NCBI GenBank assembly: GCA_044355655.1
Contig: JBIKXS010000014.1
Location: forward strand, 1 to 64,000
DNA length: 64,000 nt
Direction: 5' to 3'
Origin: UBA3064 sp023258775
GTDB lineage: Bacteria > Pseudomonadota > Gammaproteobacteria > Burkholderiales > Burkholderiaceae_E
A program made the translations under genes and the position numbers. Numbering within the stretch: the stretch's first letter is position 1; each line of letters opens with the position of its first letter. The notes beneath the pieces were generated by a model, which saw only the letters and a program-made list of their open reading frames with translations, ran no database searches and was not told the DNA's origin. Below, one piece after another: positions 63,234 to 64,000 of this stretch.

Positions 63234-63238
63234 TTGCA

Positions 63239-63266
63239 CACTACTGAGTAAATTTACTCAGTAGTG
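63239..63266. promoter_or_regulatory. 28-bp perfect palindrome
   Basis: The left half is CACTACTGAGTAAA (63239-63252) and the right half its exact complement (63253-63266). The AT-rich centre and absence of a T-run argue against a terminator. It lies 5 bp upstream of the ATPase remnant and 130 bp beyond the tetR stop, so it may be the operator of that lost gene or a TetR-binding site. Confidence 0.75.
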
Positions 63267-63395
63267 CGCGGTTAAATTTGATTGCATGCAACTAGCAGCC
63301 ACTTTAGGTGCTCTTCTTGCGCTCGACGGCAATCAGCAAAGTATTGGGTGACGAACTGGTGCCTTCTGCAGTTGGTAAGCGCTACCTTATTTCCG

Positions 63396-63995
63396 TCAAA
63401 GCAGCACCGAGACTGCCAGGGTAAAAAACGAGCGGACAGCGTCTTGAGGCTTGCCAGCCGCTCGCTGACTAACAGCCAAGCCCAGTTGCTCTTGCAGGTA
63501 GTTGGCAGCCAAGCCAGTTTCAATGCCGCCGCGCCATTCTCCACGGCTGGCAGCATCATTGAAGAGTCGCACATAGTTCGCCTGCAAGTGCGCTTCCGTA
63601 GCAGCTAAGAGCGCCAGTGTTTGCGGACCGAAACGTGACCTGGTGGCGCGCATTTTCACGAACAGGCAACCGGTCTCCATCTGCTTATCGTCACTCGCAA
63701 AGTTGATCAGGGCATCGAGCTTTAATTTGTAGGTCTGTGGGCCTAAGAGCAGCGCTTCAAGCGGAACAAGCACTGTCTGCCTGTAGCGCTCTAGCACAGC
63801 AGCAGTCAGCCCATCCTCACTGCCAAATTCGCGATAAAGCGAGGGTTTCGATATGCCAGCAAGCACACACACAGCGTTGACCGAGATGGCGGCCCTGTCG
63901 TTTTGCCAATAGGCATTCAGCGCCGTCTCTAGTACCTGAGTTCGGTTGCGGGTGATAGGACGTCCAGTGCGGACACCTGATTGGACTTTATTCAT
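63396..63995 (-). CDS. TetR family transcriptional regulator
   Basis: 199 residues. The N-terminal helix-turn-helix (about 20-65) has AISVNAVCVLAGISKPSLYR followed by EFGSEDGLTAAVLERY, typical of TetR; the C-terminal ligand domain is of the common type with a Cys-containing GCLFVKMRA segment. Its start is only 5 bp from the window edge, so the promoter and the neighbours it may regulate lie outside. The only obvious operator-like site in the window is the palindrome at 63239-63266. Confidence 0.85.
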   Translation of the reverse strand: MNKVQSGVRTGRPITRNRTQVLETALNAYWQNDRAAISVNAVCVLAGISKPSLYREFGSEDGLTAAVLERYRQTVLVPLEALLLGPQTYKLKLDALINFASDDKQMETGCLFVKMRATRSRFGPQTLALLAATEAHLQANYVRLFNDAASRGEWRGGIETGLAANYLQEQLGLAVSQRAAGKPQDAVRSFFTLAVSVLL

Positions 63996-64000
63996 CGCAG

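Noticed and set aside
63282..63608. 108-codon plus-strand frame downstream of the palindrome
   Set aside because: It is antisense to tetR over most of its length and has no recognisable domain.
1..64000. tRNA, rRNA, insertion sequences, prophage and replication origin
   Set aside because: No cloverleaf, rRNA stretch, transposase, integrase or DnaA-box cluster was noticed by eye; a covariance-model scan would be needed to be certain about small RNAs.

Overview
The window looks like the chromosome of a betaproteobacterium, most likely Burkholderiales (Alcaligenaceae-like). The reasons are a box-type benzoyl-CoA pathway with a BoxR-type regulator, many Bug-family (TctC-like) solute-binding proteins, several TRAP transporters and betaproteobacterial-looking housekeeping genes. 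No rRNA, tRNA, phage, insertion sequence or CRISPR array was seen. Taxonomy is inferred from gene content only.

Layout. (1) 1-10.6 kb: aerobic benzoate degradation. boxB (partial) and boxC on the minus strand, boxR, and a divergent plus-strand operon with benzoate-CoA ligase, a five-gene LivKHMGF-type ABC importer and a zinc alcohol dehydrogenase. A strong sigma-70-like promoter before boxC is overlapped by a 9+9 bp inverted repeat, a good candidate BoxR operator. (2) 10.6-15.4 kb: a DctQ-DctM TRAP permease pair in an operon with a Bug protein and no DctP, a decayed ArgH-like lyase, and 4-hydroxyphenylpyruvate dioxygenase. (3) 15.5-21.6 kb: a tightly coupled operon of a PhyH-type dioxygenase, a metallophosphoesterase and a Ser/Thr kinase fused to a universal stress domain. 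Next come another Bug gene, a YkgJ-type Cys-cluster protein, a SET-domain protein and an ATE/GNAT-like transferase. (4) 22.0-26.3 kb: a sugar-type ABC importer. (5) 26.3-33.2 kb: a minus-strand operon of PhyH dioxygenase, class III PLP enzyme, TAXI binding protein, fused TRAP permease and Bug protein. (6) 33.5-42.9 kb: isocitrate lyase, a membrane spermidine-synthase-like protein, an ABC exporter, a Bug gene divergent from a second DctP-less TRAP pair, and a GDT1/UPF0016 protein. (7) 43.0-49.4 kb: a full DctPQM TRAP system, Bug, an FMN-dependent 2-hydroxyacid oxidase and another Bug. (8) 49.6-57.4 kb: a DUF2076-TPR-unknown operon, TauD-like dioxygenase, an isolated fliG, a Bug gene, O-acetylhomoserine sulfhydrylase and NIPSNAP. 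(9) 57.6-64 kb: an EamA exporter, pntAB, DUF1993, GNAT, TetR and two gene remnants.

Together the genes describe an organism that scavenges aromatic and organic acids at low concentration. Aromatics go through benzoyl-CoA or homogentisate to acetyl-CoA and C4 units, isocitrate lyase allows growth on acetyl-CoA, and transhydrogenase balances NADPH.

The pattern I consider most worth following is that seven Bug binding proteins occur with no TctA/TctB membrane partner in the window, while all four TRAP membrane modules lie beside a Bug gene and two of these have no DctP or TAXI protein of their own. This suggests, but does not prove, TRAP permeases served by Bug proteins. Second is the PhyH/phosphoesterase/kinase-USP operon. 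Three intergenic remnants (ArgH-like, LysE-like, AAA_14-like) show ongoing gene loss by deletion.
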